Below are positions 1 through 6,631 of a stretch of 35,077 nucleotides of DNA, piece after piece; the first letter of the stretch is position 1; each line of letters opens with the position of its first letter. A model generated the notes under the pieces. The model ran no database searches. It was not told the DNA's origin and saw only the letters and a program-made list of their open reading frames with translations. Position numbers and translations under genes: made by a program. The stretch is from CAKOSP01 sp964370755 (GTDB lineage Bacteria > Bacillota_I > Bacilli_A > RF39 > UBA660). Location of the stretch: positions 1 to 35,077 of the forward strand of contig CAYJKL010000013.1 of the NCBI GenBank assembly GCA_964370755.1, given 5' to 3'.

Positions 1-708
1 GAAATCTTTACTTTTTAAATACATACCTGTGTATGCATCATAATAATTTTTTATAAATAGATTAATATCTTTTTCATGATTTTTATCTATTTTAATACTT
101 GTTATGTTTTTTATATCTACTAGATAGTACATTCTTAGAAGTTTAATTACTTTAGGATCTACTACTTTACTATTTCTAAAACAAGATGAGCAAATAAGAC
201 CTCCATAACTTGCGTCTACTGTAACTATTTTATCTTTGTTACCACATAGTGCACATTCATTTAAGTTTATTCCAACTCCTAGAAAGTCTAAATATTTTAT
301 TTCAAGTATATTAGTTAGTATACTTGGGGCTAGTCCTTCTTCTAGTTTAAGTACTACATTAATAAAATAATCATAAAGTTTTTTATTATTTGATTCTTTT
401 AATACTTGATATGTAAGATCTGTAATATATGTTAAATAGCTAATAAGTGCTAAATCGTTTCTTATATTTTTAAGAGGGGTAATTATATCTACACTTGTTA
501 GGGTTGATAGTTTTTTTTCATTATATTTTATATGAAATAATCCATAAGTAAATTTAAGCGTACTACTTCTAAAGGGTGACTTCATTGATTTAGCACCTTT
601 TGCCATTATACCAATTAGTCCATACTCTTTAGTAAAAACATTTATTATCTTTGAAGTTTCTCCATACGGGGTTTCAAGAACAATAAATCCTTCAACTGCC
701 TCTGTCAT
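1..708 (-). CDS. recO: DNA repair protein RecO (partial, C-terminus beyond window)
   Basis: RecO loads RecA on SSB-coated single-stranded DNA together with RecR in recombinational repair. The reading frame is open from the ATG at 708 to the left edge with no stop, giving 236 residues; the family is about 240-260 long, so only a short tail is missing. The start reads MTEAVEGFIVLETPYGETSK, the usual OB-fold beginning. A four-cysteine zinc site is visible, CALC near residues 152-155 and CSSC near 173-176. GAGG immediately upstream serves as ribosome binding site, inside the end of yqzL, whose stop codon is one base before this ATG. The order era-yqzL-recO is as in Bacillus. Identification is secure; the end is not seen. 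Confidence 0.93.
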   Translation of the reverse strand, partial: MTEAVEGFIVLETPYGETSKIINVFTKEYGLIGIMAKGAKSMKSPFRSSTLKFTYGLFHIKYNEKKLSTLTSVDIITPLKNIRNDLALISYLTYITDLTYQVLKESNNKKLYDYFINVVLKLEEGLAPSILTNILEIKYLDFLGVGINLNECALCGNKDKIVTVDASYGGLICSSCFRNSKVVDPKVIKLLRMYYLVDIKNITSIKIDKNHEKDINLFIKNYYDAYTGMYLKSKDF

Positions 709-709
709 A

Positions 710-799
710 TTACCTCTTCTTTGCTATTTTTTTATATTCTAAATAATCAGTAACTTTGCCACTTCTAGCAAACTTTTGCCAAGCTTTCTTACTATCCAT
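710..799 (-). CDS. yqzL: YqzL-like small protein (29 aa)
   Basis: A 29-codon frame starts at ATG 799 behind a strong GGAAGGTGATAAAC ribosome binding site and ends TAA at 710, one base before recO. The peptide begins MDSKKAWQKFARSGKVTDYL, matching the short YqzL family found between era and recO in Bacilli (about 45 residues there, so this one is short). It is basic and probably helical with no membrane segment. Its function is unknown. The position, the good ribosome binding site and the W-x-x-F-x-x-[ST]-G-x-[VI]-x-x-Y-L pattern support a real gene. Coupled translation with recO is likely from the spacing. Confidence 0.8.
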   Translation of the reverse strand: MDSKKAWQKFARSGKVTDYLEYKKIAKKR

Positions 800-834
800 G
801 TTTATCACCTTCCTAAATATATAATGATAAACAT
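798..834 (-). promoter_or_regulatory. Inverted repeat enclosing the yqzL ribosome binding site
   Basis: Perfect 10-bp arms ATGTTTATCA (798-807) and TGATAAACAT (825-834) are separated by 17 nt. In the mRNA the GGAAGG ribosome binding site falls in the loop and two bases of the yqzL start codon fall in the stem. It could tune yqzL-recO translation or be an mRNA processing or stabilising hairpin after era. On the plus strand it is followed by a T-rich run, but no plus-strand gene ends here. Confidence 0.5.
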
Positions 835-853
835 TTTTATTTTTTATTCAATT

Positions 854-1738
854 TTATTCAAAGTTTTTAAAACCAAGCTCTGCTAAGTACTTTTCTTTGT
901 CTTTCCAGTTTTCAATTGTTTTAACATAAGTTTCTAAATAAACTTTTTTTCCAAACAATCTTTCTAAATCTTTTCTTGCTTCAACACCAATATTTTTAAG
1001 TTTAGTTCCTTGCTTTCCAATTATAATTTTTTTAATAGAGTCTCTATCTACTATTATATCTACATATATATTAATTATATCTTTTTTATTTTCAAAACCA
1101 GTTGTATAACAAGTTATTCCGTGAGGAACTTCTTCTTCAGTTGTATTTAGTATTTTTTCTCTTACAAGCTCACTTGCCATAAAACTTGATGTAGAACTAG
1201 TAAACTCATCATCATCAAAGTATTTAACATCATCAGTTAAATATTTTTTAATAACATCAACAAGTCTATCTACATTATCATTTTTCATAGCAGATAAAGG
1301 CACTATTTCTGCAAAAGAATAATATTCTTTAACTTCGTTTATTTTTTCAAGTAAATCTTCTTTATTTACTCTATCAATTTTATTTAATACTAAAATTACT
1401 GGTACATCATTGTTTTTTAGCATTTCTAAAATAAACTTATCACCTTTACCAAAACCTGCTGCTATATCCACTACAAAAAGTATTACATCAACATCCTTAG
1501 TAAGTGCTATTGCTTCTTTATTTAAAACTTTACCAAGTCTATTAATTGGTTTACCTATACCTGGAGTATCTACAAAAACAATTTGATAACCTTCTTCATT
1601 GTAAATTCCTTGTATTATGTTTCTTGTTGTACCAGCCTTATCAGAAGTAATTGCTACCTTCTCTGTTATTATTGTATTAAGAAGTGTACTTTTACCTGTA
1701 TTAGGCCTTCCTATTAAACTTACAAATCCACTTTTCAT
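854..1738 (-). CDS. era: GTPase Era
   Basis: Era is an essential GTPase that binds the 3' end of 16S rRNA and acts in 30S subunit maturation. The 294-residue protein has the P-loop GRPNTGKS (residues 10-17), switch region GTT, the G3 motif DTPG (57-60) and G4 NKID (119-122). A C-terminal KH domain carries the IIGKQGTKLKNIG signature (about residues 237-249). Length is normal for the family. It sits 11 bp after dgkA and before yqzL-recO, the conserved Firmicute neighbourhood linking rRNA processing (YbeY, Era) with RecO. It probably shares the long operon mRNA starting before yqfC. Confidence 0.97.
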   Translation of the reverse strand: MKSGFVSLIGRPNTGKSTLLNTIITEKVAITSDKAGTTRNIIQGIYNEEGYQIVFVDTPGIGKPINRLGKVLNKEAIALTKDVDVILFVVDIAAGFGKGDKFILEMLKNNDVPVILVLNKIDRVNKEDLLEKINEVKEYYSFAEIVPLSAMKNDNVDRLVDVIKKYLTDDVKYFDDDEFTSSTSSFMASELVREKILNTTEEEVPHGITCYTTGFENKKDIINIYVDIIVDRDSIKKIIIGKQGTKLKNIGVEARKDLERLFGKKVYLETYVKTIENWKDKEKYLAELGFKNFE

Positions 1739-1749
1739 TTTTACCCTAC

Positions 1750-2157
1750 CTAACTAAATATTATTATTAATTCATTTATAAATATAAAACTGCATATTAC
1801 TGCAAATGCAACCCCTGTTACAAATGCTGCAGCTGAGCCACAATCTTTAGCTATTTTAGCTTTAGGATGAAACTCTTTTGTAAACATATCTACTGTTGCC
1901 TCGATTGCTGTGTTTAGAAGTTCAATACTTAGAAGCACTGCATCAGCAAGAAGTATTATTACCCACTGTGTAAAACTTATTTGAAGAAGTATCCCTATAA
2001 GTATTACTATTAGTGTGCATACACCATGTAAAAGCAAACTTTGCTCATTAGTATACGCATAAACCAAGCCCTGTATTGAATATCTCATACTATTAAAAAT
2101 TCTTCTTATTGTGAATTTTTTATTTGGTTCTTTCCCATCTTGTTTCAGTGAACTCAT
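1750..2157 (-). CDS. dgkA: Undecaprenol/diacylglycerol kinase DgkA
   Basis: This 135-residue integral membrane kinase belongs to the small DgkA family, whose Gram-positive members phosphorylate undecaprenol for cell-wall lipid carrier recycling. The conserved ELLNTAIEATVDM segment (about residues 80-92) carries the catalytic and metal-binding acidic residues, and three hydrophobic helices follow the basic amino end. The start at 2157 overlaps the end of ybeY by 38 bp but has AGGAG ten bases upstream, so it was kept. An internal ATG at codon 24 is a less likely alternative because it would shorten the amphipathic first helix. The usual cdd gene after dgkA is absent here. Confidence 0.93.
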   Translation of the reverse strand: MSSLKQDGKEPNKKFTIRRIFNSMRYSIQGLVYAYTNEQSLLLHGVCTLIVILIGILLQISFTQWVIILLADAVLLSIELLNTAIEATVDMFTKEFHPKAKIAKDCGSAAAFVTGVAFAVICSFIFINELIIIFS

Positions 2158-2575
2158 TTAAAATCAACTCCTGTTTTGCTATCATTATTTCTTCGTCTTT
2201 ACTTTCCATGTGGTCATACCCTAGTAAATGAAGTAATCCATGAACTGCTAGAAAACATATTTCTCTAACGTTACTACTACTGTACTCTTTTGCTTGCTCA
2301 AGCATCCTTGGAATACATATAAATATATCACCAAGTATTCTAATATCGTTTATTGGTAGTTTACCACTATCCTCAAAAGCAAAAGATATTACATCTGTAA
2401 CACTATCTTTACCCCTATACTCTTTATTAATTTCTCTTATTTTTTCTTCTGAAACAAATATAATTGTAAAAACTGCATTACTAACTTTTTCGACTTCCAA
2501 AGCTTTATCAATTACTTTAGGAAGTACTTTTGGATAAACATATCCATATTCATCTATTATATCATAATTATTCAT
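2120..2575 (-). CDS. ybeY: Endoribonuclease YbeY
   Basis: YbeY is a zinc-dependent endoribonuclease that matures the 16S rRNA 3' end and takes part in ribosome quality control. The 151-residue protein carries the diagnostic metal-binding motif HGLLHLLGYDH with H112, H116 and H122. DVISFAF (61-67) and LGDIFICIP (81-89) are also family hallmarks. The start codon overlaps the preceding vanZ-like stop as TAATG, so translation is coupled. Its 3' end overlaps dgkA. Length is typical. Confidence 0.96.
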   Translation of the reverse strand: MNNYDIIDEYGYVYPKVLPKVIDKALEVEKVSNAVFTIIFVSEEKIREINKEYRGKDSVTDVISFAFEDSGKLPINDIRILGDIFICIPRMLEQAKEYSSSNVREICFLAVHGLLHLLGYDHMESKDEEIMIAKQELILNEFTETRWERTK

Positions 2576-3192
2576 TATAAACTAAATACCCCCAAAACGT
2601 CTAAAATATATAACGTAATAACTGTTACCATTATAATACAAAGTATACTCCAAAGTCCATCTTTTTGCATAAAGTTAGGTAATCTTTTTTTAATTCCGAA
2701 GAAAAACTTGTAAATTATAAACCCAAGCATAGCCCCTACTACATTTAAAATAATATCATCTATATCAAATGATCTACCTATAAAGTACTGAATAAACTCA
2801 ACACTTAAACTAATTATAAATGACGCTAAGAACGTTGTTTTTATTTCTTTTGATTTAATATAGTATCCTACATAGTAGCCAAGTGGTATAAAAATAAAAA
2901 TATTTCCAAGTACATTGTAATTAAATGCAGATGATAAAAAATCGTGTCTTAAAATTTCTTCAAATGGAGTTAAATTAAAACCATTTACACTATTCATATC
3001 TGATTTACTTAAAAGCATAAACAAAAGTAAAATATATGTAACAAATATTAAATGCATAAGTTCTTTATGAAGTCTAAATTTATGTCTATTGTATTTAAAA
3101 TATAAATATCTAAGTAAAATTGCTGTCACCAAAACCATTGCAAGCACGGGAAAACTACTTTGTATCGTATCTCTAATAAGCTCTTCAAACAC
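2575..3192 (-). CDS. VanZ-like family membrane protein
   Basis: A 205-residue polytopic membrane protein with about five hydrophobic helices. The stretch RSFDIDDIILNVVGAMLGF (about residues 136-154) matches the VanZ-like signature with its acidic DIDD preceding a small-residue helix. VanZ family proteins are associated with low-level teicoplanin resistance and cell-envelope functions; the biochemical activity is unknown. It occupies the place where many Bacilli have phoH and pgpH, between yqfD and ybeY. Its stop overlaps the ybeY start, so it belongs to the operon. Family assignment is fairly sure, role is not. Confidence 0.82.
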   Translation of the reverse strand: MFEELIRDTIQSSFPVLAMVLVTAILLRYLYFKYNRHKFRLHKELMHLIFVTYILLLFMLLSKSDMNSVNGFNLTPFEEILRHDFLSSAFNYNVLGNIFIFIPLGYYVGYYIKSKEIKTTFLASFIISLSVEFIQYFIGRSFDIDDIILNVVGAMLGFIIYKFFFGIKKRLPNFMQKDGLWSILCIIMVTVITLYILDVLGVFSL

Positions 3193-3207
3193 AACTAAAA
3201 CCTCTTT

Positions 3208-4323
3208 CTAACTGACTACCTCTTCTGTTATCATAAATATATCTACTTCTATTGTACTATTAATTTCACTTTTTTTCAAAACTTTTTTGAAAATAATGCT
3301 TTCTTCTTCACTTAGTTTGACAAGCATTGTACTATTTGCCATCTCTAAAGCTTTATTTATTGCCTCTTCTTCTGTGTAATTTAAATAATTTCTTGTAACT
3401 TCATTTTGCTCTTCTAAATATAATTTAAATCCTAGTAAATCAAATAATGTTGTGTAGTTGCTTTCAAAATTTTCGATTCTTGAGTTTAGTAGTCTAGTCT
3501 TTTTATTATCATGCTCTAAAACTAAGTTATATCTTGATGTACCAGTTTTTGTATCTTCAAAATATTCTAGAGGAACTTTTACAGTTGTTTCATACCACTT
3601 TTCTGCTTTTACAACTCCACTTGCACAGACTTTACCTTTATTTTCTTCATTTAACATTATATCTCCCGATATAAGTAAATCTCCTTCTTTAACAAAATCT
3701 CCTAAACTTACTACTAAAACGCCCGTTTCAACATTTACCTCAGTAATCATTCCATCACTTGTAGCATACACGTTGCAGTACTCCTCTGTTTCTATTATAT
3801 CATTTATAATTCGCTCTTCTACCTTTACTACATACTTCATACCTACAGTCTCTATTTCAATCCAGTCTATTTCATCTTTATAATCATTTAATATTTTGTC
3901 TTTTATTTCATTTAATGTTTCATAATCTTTTTTAAAAGTAAGAGGTTTTACATTATAACTATTAAGCTCGGTTTCTAAAATATTTCTAAGAGTTTCACTT
4001 TCATGTAAAATTTCTATTTCTACTACTACATTGTTTAAAATAAAAAGCGCTATTATTCCAAGTATACTTATTAAAAATGTTAATTTATTATTTAAAATAT
4101 TACTTTCTATTTTTTTTATTCCACAGTAAGAAAAAAAGTCAAATTCATAACTAATTAAATATTTTTTGAGTTTTTCATAACTTTTTAAATCTGTCTTTAA
4201 ATATATTACATCATCAACACTTTTTATTTCATATAAACTGACTTCTAAATTATTTATTTTTTTAATTAACTTGTAGTACTTCTCGCATTTGATTTTTAAC
4301 CATATTTTTTTATTCATATTCAA
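3208..4323 (-). CDS. yqfD: Sporulation protein YqfD
   Basis: YqfD (371 residues) is a mother-cell membrane protein of endospore formers, needed for normal sporulation in Bacillus; its molecular role is unknown. An N-terminal soluble part is followed by one hydrophobic helix (about residues 83-102, LTFLISILGIIALFILNNVV). A large extracytoplasmic region ends in two-stranded mixed segments, including DGMITEVNVETGVLVVSLGDFVKEGDLLISG, split here only for description, which has the biotinyl-lipoyl-like look seen in this family. The gene overlaps yqfC by 14 bp. The track-level start MNMNKK has a second ATG two codons in; either could be used. Confidence 0.9.
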   Translation of the reverse strand: MNMNKKIWLKIKCEKYYKLIKKINNLEVSLYEIKSVDDVIYLKTDLKSYEKLKKYLISYEFDFFSYCGIKKIESNILNNKLTFLISILGIIALFILNNVVVEIEILHESETLRNILETELNSYNVKPLTFKKDYETLNEIKDKILNDYKDEIDWIEIETVGMKYVVKVEERIINDIIETEEYCNVYATSDGMITEVNVETGVLVVSLGDFVKEGDLLISGDIMLNEENKGKVCASGVVKAEKWYETTVKVPLEYFEDTKTGTSRYNLVLEHDNKKTRLLNSRIENFESNYTTLFDLLGFKLYLEEQNEVTRNYLNYTEEEAINKALEMANSTMLVKLSEEESIIFKKVLKKSEINSTIEVDIFMITEEVVS

Positions 4324-4555
4324 ATGTTATACTTTTAATTATCCCTTTAACAAGAGCTTCATTTACTAACATTTTTTTAATTAAAAGTTTTTCTCCTTTC
4401 ACTAAGAGTTTAAATTTATCAAACTTAAAAATTAAAACTGTGTCACTAAATTTTTCTATTTTAGAATATGCAAATATATGTACATACTCTTCATATATAG
4501 ATATAAAGTATGATTGATCATATAAGAAGTTTTTAATATTATTAACTAAATTCAT
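4310..4555 (-). CDS. yqfC: Sporulation protein YqfC
   Basis: An 81-residue protein of the YqfC/YabP family, co-transcribed with yqfD in endospore formers. The body is a run of short beta strands (YISIYEEYVHIFAYSKIEKF) ending with the family's LVKGIIKSITFEY close, and no membrane segment. The weak GGTG ribosome binding site lies 9 bases before the ATG. It is the first gene of the era cluster: only 25 bp separate it from the terminator of the upstream surface-protein gene, so its promoter must lie in or across that terminator. I see no convincing sigma-A promoter there. Confidence 0.85.
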   Translation of the reverse strand: MNLVNNIKNFLYDQSYFISIYEEYVHIFAYSKIEKFSDTVLIFKFDKFKLLVKGEKLLIKKMLVNEALVKGIIKSITFEYE

Positions 4556-4580
4556 TTAGTTCACCAATAAACTATATGAA

Positions 4581-4610
4581 AAAAAGACTATATTTATCAT
4601 ATAATCTTTT
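4581..4610 (-). terminator. Terminator of the surface-protein gene, copy 1 of an identical 30-nt repeat
   Basis: The sequence can fold as AAAAGATTATAT / ATATAGTCTTTTT with one mismatch, followed by T residues on the minus strand. It begins 24 bp after the surface-protein stop. It is A-rich on the other side too, so it could work in both directions. Exactly the same 30 nt recur at 6109-6138. Confidence 0.7.
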
Positions 4611-4634
4611 AAAAGTTATTTTAAAGTTTTAATA

Positions 4635-6041
4635 TTATGAACCAACAATAAATGGATCTAAAGAACTACCTGTTCCGGCTAAGATTTTTATATCAGAATT
4701 TAAATAGAAAACAGGTTTAACATCATATTCATAATAAACAAAAGAATTTACTAACTTACCAGAAAAAGGAATAAACCATGTGTAAGATGAGTAATCTAAA
4801 TTATGTGATATTGTCCAAGTAAAACTACTATAAAGCCAATTATTATTATTTTTGTCATTGTAATTAGCCCCTAAACTTTCTGTCCAGGCATCTCTATATG
4901 ATGCATATCCATAGTCACTCGGATACATCAGCCCAATGTTTTCTTTTATAGTTGTTTTATATAAGCTATTATAACTATTATTATTACTCTCATTAAATAA
5001 AAATTCACTAGTAGGTATTCCCATTGTACTGTTCCCGCCTAAGTTCCACGTTGCTTCTGCTATCATATTTTGATAATGAGCAGGTATATTATTATAAAAA
5101 TATCCATTTAGATATGTATTTAAACTCGCATTTTCCCAGTCATTTACATTCCCGTCATCCCAAGCCATATCTCCCATACTCGAATTCTTTATTAATTTTA
5201 TTTCATAACCATTTCCATTATCAAAGTAACCTATTATTCTGTAAATATTTTCTGCTGGACATGGTGATACATCACTACCAAAACAAACATAGTTATTTGC
5301 CACTACTGAGTTTGAACCTGAGTATCTATAGCTATTATCGTTTGCTCCGTTTTCAAGATTTGAATCATGATAGAATAATCCATTTGTATCGTCGTGTGAT
5401 GCAATTATAGTTTCTGCTCCACTTAATATTTTTTCACTTTGAAGTATGAACTCAGCATCAAGTGTTTTCCCTTCATTAAGTGCTTGATTAGTTGTTAAAT
5501 TCACAAAAGTAATCTGAGCTTCCCACTCCTGAGTAGTTGTTGAGTTTCCAGTTATTTCAAAGTCTTCAGCAACTTTTATTAAACCTTTGTACTCAGTTAT
5601 ATCATATACACCAGGCGATACTGCTGTAAGACCAGCAAGTGTTACTGCATTACCTTCATTGTCTAATATACTAAGAAGCATCTCTGGAGTTTTATCTACC
5701 GTGGTATAAACAAACTCATTACCAGTTACATTAAAATAAACTTGATAATACTCGGTTGCGCTTGTCACATTAGTTCCAAGAGTAAGTGTTGCACTTGAAG
5801 CCGTAGATCCTGATGCATCATTACCACCTTCAGCAAGAGTTGTTTCATTTAATTCAAGGTTTATTGCTGTTCCTTCTGTAAAAGTTAGTTTAGTAGTAGT
5901 TCCACTTGCTACATTTACATCAGTATTAGCAGCAGGTCCTGCTCCTCCTGCAAAAAATGCGTAAGTTAAGCTAGTTGTTAATACGAGTAAACTTGCTACT
6001 AATACAATTAATTTAGTTTTTGATTTTTTTTTAAGTTCCAT
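4635..6041 (-). CDS. Exported surface protein with TasA/camelysin-like amino end and DUF6273-like carboxyl part
   Basis: A 468-residue protein with a basic start (MELKKKSKTK), a hydrophobic signal segment (about residues 11-29) and the TYAFF motif seen in proteins processed by SipW-type signal peptidases (TasA, camelysin). Residues about 30-200 are Thr/Ser/Asn-rich beta sheet. Residues about 215-468 are different: YRYSGSNSVVANNYVCFGS, a Cys pair (VCFGSDVSPC), IYRIIGYFDNGNGYEIKLIK, WENASLNTYLNGYFY, and an end like VKPVFYLNSDIKILAGTGS. This second part resembles the DUF6273-type domain common in gut Firmicute surface proteins. No LPXTG anchor or sortase is seen. The gene is monocistronic with its own promoter and terminator. 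Function is unknown; a fibre, adhesin or enzyme-like surface domain is possible. Confidence 0.7.
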   Translation of the reverse strand: MELKKKSKTKLIVLVASLLVLTTSLTYAFFAGGAGPAANTDVNVASGTTTKLTFTEGTAINLELNETTLAEGGNDASGSTASSATLTLGTNVTSATEYYQVYFNVTGNEFVYTTVDKTPEMLLSILDNEGNAVTLAGLTAVSPGVYDITEYKGLIKVAEDFEITGNSTTTQEWEAQITFVNLTTNQALNEGKTLDAEFILQSEKILSGAETIIASHDDTNGLFYHDSNLENGANDNSYRYSGSNSVVANNYVCFGSDVSPCPAENIYRIIGYFDNGNGYEIKLIKNSSMGDMAWDDGNVNDWENASLNTYLNGYFYNNIPAHYQNMIAEATWNLGGNSTMGIPTSEFLFNESNNNSYNSLYKTTIKENIGLMYPSDYGYASYRDAWTESLGANYNDKNNNNWLYSSFTWTISHNLDYSSYTWFIPFSGKLVNSFVYYEYDVKPVFYLNSDIKILAGTGSSLDPFIVGS

Positions 6042-6058
6042 TTTTATCCTCTCTTTTC

Positions 6059-6096
6059 TATGATATAATCATATCATTTTTTTAAATACATTTCAA
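6059..6096 (-). promoter_or_regulatory. Promoter of the surface-protein gene with a palindrome over the -10
   Basis: On the minus strand TTGAAA (6091-6096) and TATGAT (6068-6073) are 17 bp apart. A perfect 15-bp inverted repeat, TATGATATAATCATA (6059-6073), covers the -10 and could be an operator. The ribosome binding site AGAGAGG precedes the ATG at 6041. Confidence 0.65.
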
Positions 6097-6108
6097 TTAT
6101 TTTAAAAT

Positions 6109-6138
6109 AAAAAGACTATATTTATCATATAATCTTTT
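6109..6138 (-). terminator. Terminator of the valS operon, copy 2 of an identical 30-nt repeat
   Basis: Identical over 30 nt to 4581-4610. It starts 4 bp after the stop of the 159-residue gene that follows valS and folds into the same AT-rich hairpin with a T-run on the minus strand. Confidence 0.7.
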
Positions 6139-6142
6139 TATT

Positions 6143-6622
6143 TTATCTTACTATGTTACCTAATTCTTTTTTCATTTCTTCATTTATATCTGTGATTGCT
6201 TTTTTAATATTTTCATAAGTTTGTTCATTTCCTAGTAATGAAGTTAATTTACCATAATATATATGGTAAGTATAATAACTTATCCCATCTAAGATATATC
6301 CTCTTATGTTATTGTCTTGTGGTCTTAATTTTTCTTCAAACATGTGCTCAATGTGAAATGTAGATACGATATTATTTTGAAGAACTTGTTTTTCTAAAAA
6401 GTCTCCATAATTTTTATTTGTTTCCATATCATTTATTTCTAAAATTTTTCCTACATAGAACTCTATATCGTATGGGAAATCAGGACCTACGCCATTTTTG
6501 CCAGCGTGTTTTTTTGCATAACTTGCATATCCAACTAGCATATCTATGATGCCCCACTTTTCGTCTATATCTCCTGATAGTAAGTATTTTTCGTATAATT
6601 TATTTATTGAATTATTTTCCAT
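6143..6622 (-). CDS. Unknown soluble protein downstream of valS
   Basis: A 159-residue protein I do not recognise. It is soluble, rich in Tyr, Asn and acidic residues, with predicted helices throughout and no signal or membrane segment. Segments such as LVGYASYAKKHAGKNGVGPDF and GISYYTYHIYYGKL are aromatic-rich. It begins 9 bp after the valS stop and ends at a terminator, so it is in the T-box-controlled valS transcript and should rise with valS under valine starvation. An editing or quality-control role would be a guess; only operon membership is supported. Confidence 0.75.
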   Translation of the reverse strand: MENNSINKLYEKYLLSGDIDEKWGIIDMLVGYASYAKKHAGKNGVGPDFPYDIEFYVGKILEINDMETNKNYGDFLEKQVLQNNIVSTFHIEHMFEEKLRPQDNNIRGYILDGISYYTYHIYYGKLTSLLGNEQTYENIKKAITDINEEMKKELGNIVR

Positions 6623-6631
6623 ATTGTTTAT

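Noticed and set aside
4556..4634. Sigma-E type promoter before yqfC (CATATAGT)
   Set aside because: The -10-like match exists but no -35 at correct distance; the sequence overlaps an AT-rich terminator where such matches arise by chance.
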